A stretch of 64,000 bases of DNA from NCBI RefSeq assembly GCF_019331795.1, contig NZ_JAHPZL010000007.1:309094-373093 (forward strand), read 5' to 3'. Under the pieces are notes generated by a model. It saw only the letters and a list, made by a program, of their open reading frames with translations. It had not been told where the DNA came from and did no database searches. Shown one piece after another: positions 61,465-64,000 of this stretch (position 1 is its first letter; each line of letters begins with the position of its first letter). Source of the DNA: Austwickia sp. TVS 96-490-7B (GTDB lineage: Bacteria > Actinomycetota > Actinomycetes > Actinomycetales > Dermatophilaceae). The translations under genes were made by a program, and so were the position numbers.

Positions 61465-62424
61465 TCAGGGCCGCTCAGGTCTGGCCGGTGAGGCCTCCAA
61501 CGCTCGGACCTGTTCGGTCAGTGACCGTGCGAGTGGTGTTAAGCCGGTGGCGCCGTCAATGCGGTCGGCCAAGGCCCCAATCTGAGTGTCGATCTCCCGG
61601 ATGGCGTGGGTGATGCCGGAAATGGCCACAGCCGCACGTCGAGCAGCTTCTTGCGCCGTACGGACCTGGACGTCGATCTCGCCAGAGGATTCGGAGGTCT
61701 CATTGGCGAGATTTTTGACTTCGCTCGCGACGACCGCGAAACCCTTACCGCTCTCTCCGGCCCGGGCAGCTTCGATGGTGGCGTTGAGCGCGAGGAGGCG
61801 TGTTTGACCAGCGACGGAGGCAATGACCCGAACGGCAGCTTCAATCTCTTGACTGGCCCGCTCGAGTTCATTGACGGTATCGAGGGCCTCGCCAGCGTCG
61901 GTGACGGCTCGGTTTGCTGTTTCGGCCAGCGCGGAGGCAGCAGCTCCCAGGTCAAGTGCGACGGAATTGAGTTGGTCGGATACCGCGCTGACCCCGGTGG
62001 CGACATGAGAGCGCTCCCGGTCACGGGCGGCCATGACCTTCTCGTGACCGACCATCGCGTCACGGGCGCTGTTGATGGCGCGGGCTCCGTCAGCAAACTG
62101 ACCTGGCATTCCTCGCAATAGCACGACTCGATAGAGCCGTCCTTGGGCGGACGCTTCTAAACATGCTTGGGTCTCTCGGGTGAAGGCTTCCAAGAGATCC
62201 ATCGTCGCGTTGAGGTGGCGCGCCAACGATTTCACCCGAGTGGGGGCGTTCAGGGAGACGATGCGCGCGTCGAGGTCACCTGAGGCGATCCGGCTGAGGA
62301 CGAGGTCGATCTGATTGAGGGCCGCGTCGAGTTGCGCTGCATTGTCCGTGACTGCCTCGCTACCGGATGCCGTACGACGGCGGCGGCGCCACCATCCGGG
62401 GGAGGAGGCTGAAGTCCTGGTCAC
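61465..62424 (-). CDS. Soluble methyl-accepting chemotaxis signalling protein (pair 2)
   Basis: A 319-residue paralogue of the protein at 57781. A basic N-terminus (WWRRRRR) is followed by a HAMP-like segment ([19 protein letters not shown]), a similar [20 protein letters not shown] element and the chemoreceptor signalling domain with [19 protein letters not shown] and [15 protein letters not shown]. No membrane helix is seen, although WW plus arginines could touch the membrane surface. The start GTG 62424 overlaps the stop of the PAS gene by 4 bases (GTGA), so the two are translated as a unit. It is about 40-45% like its paralogue by eye, mainly in the signalling tip. Confidence 0.85.
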   Translation of the reverse strand: MTRTSASSPGWWRRRRRTASGSEAVTDNAAQLDAALNQIDLVLSRIASGDLDARIVSLNAPTRVKSLARHLNATMDLLEAFTRETQACLEASAQGRLYRVVLLRGMPGQFADGARAINSARDAMVGHEKVMAARDRERSHVATGVSAVSDQLNSVALDLGAAASALAETANRAVTDAGEALDTVNELERASQEIEAAVRVIASVAGQTRLLALNATIEAARAGESGKGFAVVASEVKNLANETSESSGEIDVQVRTAQEAARRAAVAISGITHAIREIDTQIGALADRIDGATGLTPLARSLTEQVRALEASPARPERP

Positions 62425-63122
62425 GAGACGCCTCGAAGTTCGGGGGAAGTGCGGTGGATGAGGTCCCAGACAAATTCGTCATAGCTGACACCTTTGTCGG
62501 CGAGGATCGCGGCGACCACGTTGAGGCTGGCCGCGGCGGCGTCAGCTCGGTTGTGGTGGCGGTGTTCCTCCTCGCGCATCAGGTCGTAGACGGTGTCGAT
62601 CTCAGCGACTGCGGCTCGGTCGGGGCTTCTTCTGCTGCTGTGGTAGCCGACGATCCGCCCGGTCCGGTCGACGGTGGGGGTGACGTGAGCCAAGACCCAG
62701 TAATACGAACCGTCTTTGGCCATGTTTTTGACGTACGCGAAGATCTCTTGCCCTGCGCTGATGGTGTCCCACAGCAATTTGAAGACGCCCCCGGGAAAAT
62801 CGGGGTGCCGGATGATGTTGTGTGGGGCGCCAATCAGATGTTCTTCGGGGTAGCCGCAGACGCGGATGAATACGTCATTGGCGTAGGTGATCACGCCTTT
62901 GGTGTCGGTCTTGCTGACAATGATTTCGTCGACGCCAAAGGTGACTTCACGATTGAGGGGCGTTGGCCGGGTGGCTGGGAGGGATCGCACAGGTTCGCCC
63001 CGTTTCAGTGGAGGTGCGGGCTGTGCGTTCCAGTCGGCAGCTGTCGAATAGAGCTGAGGGATGAGGAAGTTAGCGTCTGGGCGTGTGGTGATGGCGAGCT
63101 CAGTGTCGGTGGTCTGGCACAA
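62421..63122 (-). CDS. PAS-domain sensor, Aer/CetB-like (pair 2)
   Basis: A PAS protein of up to 233 residues, paralogous to the one at 58670. [38 protein letters not shown] and [16 protein letters not shown] form the PAS core (about residues 64-165), and the tail ends in [11 protein letters not shown]. The longest start is TTG 63122; GTG 62990 gives a form that lines up better with the start of pair 1, so the first 44 residues are uncertain. The gene is divergent from rpsP, whose promoter must share the upstream region. Confidence 0.82.
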   Translation of the reverse strand: MCQTTDTELAITTRPDANFLIPQLYSTAADWNAQPAPPLKRGEPVRSLPATRPTPLNREVTFGVDEIIVSKTDTKGVITYANDVFIRVCGYPEEHLIGAPHNIIRHPDFPGGVFKLLWDTISAGQEIFAYVKNMAKDGSYYWVLAHVTPTVDRTGRIVGYHSSRRSPDRAAVAEIDTVYDLMREEEHRHHNRADAAAASLNVVAAILADKGVSYDEFVWDLIHRTSPELRGVS

Positions 63123-63256
63123 TGGATGGCTGTACCCGCCCGGCCGGCGCCTTGCGTCGCCGGGGTCTCGGGCGCCTACACCCCGAGTCGCGGCACCCCG
63201 GCCGAATCCGTGCCGGTCTGGCCGCGCTCACGAAACAGAACGAGGAGACCACTGTC

Positions 63257-63715
63257 GTGGCCGTCAAGATTCGCCTGAAGCGCATGGGTAAGATCCGTGC
63301 ACCGTTCTACCGCGTCGTCGTCATGGACTCCCGCACCAAGCGGGATGGTCGGGCGATCGAGGAGATCGGCAAGTACCACCCCACCGCCGAGCCGAGCGTC
63401 ATTGACATTGACAGCGAGCGCGTCCAGTACTGGCTGGGTGTGGGTGCGCAGCCCACCGAGCAGGTTGAGGCGTTGCTGAAGGTCACCGGTGACTGGCAGA
63501 AGTTCAAGGGCATTGACGGCGCCGAGGGCACCCTGAAGCTCCAGCCGACTAAGCCCAGCAAGAAGGACCTGTACGAGGCAGCCATGGCTGCTGCTGGCAA
63601 GGCTGACGAAGACTACGAGAAGAACGGCGCGACGACGGCCAAGAAGAAGGCCGCCAAGGCTGAGAAGTCCGACGAGGCCGCCCCCGCTGAGGCTGCTGAG
63701 CAGAGCGAGGCCTGA
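63257..63715 (+). CDS. rpsP: 30S ribosomal protein S16
   Basis: S16, 152 residues. The conserved core ([20 protein letters not shown] to [11 protein letters not shown] and [20 protein letters not shown]) is intact. The C-terminus extends by about 50 residues rich in Ala, Lys and Glu, as usual in actinobacteria. The GTG 63257 has AGGAG 9 bases upstream; the frame is open back to 63122 but that part precedes the ribosome binding site. khpA follows 2 bases after the stop. Confidence 0.95.
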   Translation: MAVKIRLKRMGKIRAPFYRVVVMDSRTKRDGRAIEEIGKYHPTAEPSVIDIDSERVQYWLGVGAQPTEQVEALLKVTGDWQKFKGIDGAEGTLKLQPTKPSKKDLYEAAMAAAGKADEDYEKNGATTAKKKAAKAEKSDEAAPAEAAEQSEA

Positions 63716-63717
63716 TC

Positions 63718-63960
63718 GTGCTCGAGGAAGCCCTCGAGCACCTGGTCAAGGGCATCGTCGAGCATGATGATGATGTCGTTGTGCGGCATCGTGAGCTGCG
63801 TCGCGGTGAGGTCCTCGAGGTGCGGGTGCACCCAGACGACCTCGGACGGGTCATCGGCCGTTCCGGCCGGACCGCCAGCGCGCTGCGTACCGTCATGACC
63901 GCTCTCGCGGGTGGGCGTACCGTGCGTGTTGACATCGTCGACACTGATCGGATGCGTTGA
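63718..63960 (+). CDS. khpA: KH-domain RNA-binding protein KhpA
   Basis: An 80-residue KH-domain protein (formerly UPF0109). EALEHLVKGIVEHDDDV and VHPDDLGRVIGRSGRTASAL carry the GRSG loop that grips RNA. KhpA acts with KhpB in several Gram-positive bacteria. It sits between rpsP and what should be rimM: an ATG at 63996 preceded by GGCGGGGG is probably the rimM start, but only five bases of it are in the window, so I list no gene. Confidence 0.93.
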   Translation: MLEEALEHLVKGIVEHDDDVVVRHRELRRGEVLEVRVHPDDLGRVIGRSGRTASALRTVMTALAGGRTVRVDIVDTDRMR

Positions 63961-64000
63961 TCCGCAGCTCTCTCGATCACCGGCGGGGGCACGACATGAT

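Noticed and set aside
1..64000. CRISPR arrays, insertion sequences, prophage, or toxin-antitoxin genes
   Set aside because: No regularly spaced repeats, transposase motifs, phage structural genes or small paired regulator/toxin frames were seen anywhere in the window.

Overview
The window is about 60% G+C and reads as the chromosome of a Gram-positive actinobacterium. The gene order is the conserved actinobacterial one: leuB, ilvE, gltX, tRNA-Gln/tRNA-Glu, an IclR regulator divergent from leuCD, hup, plsC, gpsA, ddl, thiL, rpmB, recG, rsmD, coaD, rpmF, rnc, mutM, smc, ftsY, amt, ffh, rpsP, khpA. The window opens in the tail of a type VII secretion ATPase. A GlnRS gene and soluble chemotaxis genes suggest a motile member of the Micrococcales, possibly Dermatophilaceae; that placement is inference only. 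I saw no prophage, insertion sequence, integrase or CRISPR array.

Layout. 0-5 kb: end of eccC, then leuB and ilvE (branched-chain amino acids). 5-10 kb: a conserved hypothetical gene, a two-gene xanthine dehydrogenase-type operon and a fumarylacetoacetate-hydrolase-family gene. 10-14.5 kb: gltX and glnS face each other, followed by tRNA-Gln(CUG) and tRNA-Glu(CUC). 14.5-18 kb: an NdgR-like regulator divergent from leuCD with a perfect 16-bp palindrome between them. 18-26 kb: hup, plsC-gpsA, an amino-acid permease, ddl, a YbaK-type deacylase, an Lrp-type single-domain protein, a DUF3515 protein, thiL, rpmB. 26-35 kb: a DhaL/FakA-like gene, recG, rsmD, a glutaredoxin-like membrane protein, coaD, DUF177, rpmF, rnc, mutM, acyP. 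35-38 kb: three tandem related lipoprotein genes. 38-46.6 kb: smc, a small membrane protein, ftsY, an unknown two-helix membrane protein and amt. 46.7-52.3 kb: a ROK regulator and a sugar ABC transporter (ATPase, permease, binding lipoprotein). 52.4-56 kb: ffh coupled to a double-DUF1266 protein. 56-57.7 kb: an ECF sigma factor with its membrane partner. 57.8-63.1 kb: two paralogous gene pairs, each a PAS sensor followed by a soluble chemoreceptor signalling protein, on both sides of an amidohydrolase and a GNAT-fusion gene. 63.2-64 kb: rpsP-khpA.

The points that stand out are: (1) the duplicated split PAS/chemoreceptor pairs, resembling the CetB/CetA bipartite energy-taxis system but without membrane segments; (2) a 24-bp element shared by the ROK gene and its adjacent ABC operon; (3) an N-acetyltransferase fused to what looks like a P-loop domain that has lost its lysine; (4) a GlnRS, uncommon in actinobacteria, beside gltX and the tRNA genes for Gln and Glu; (5) Lrp and DUF3515 genes in one frame separated only by a TGA, with no usual start codon for the membrane-anchored form of the second.
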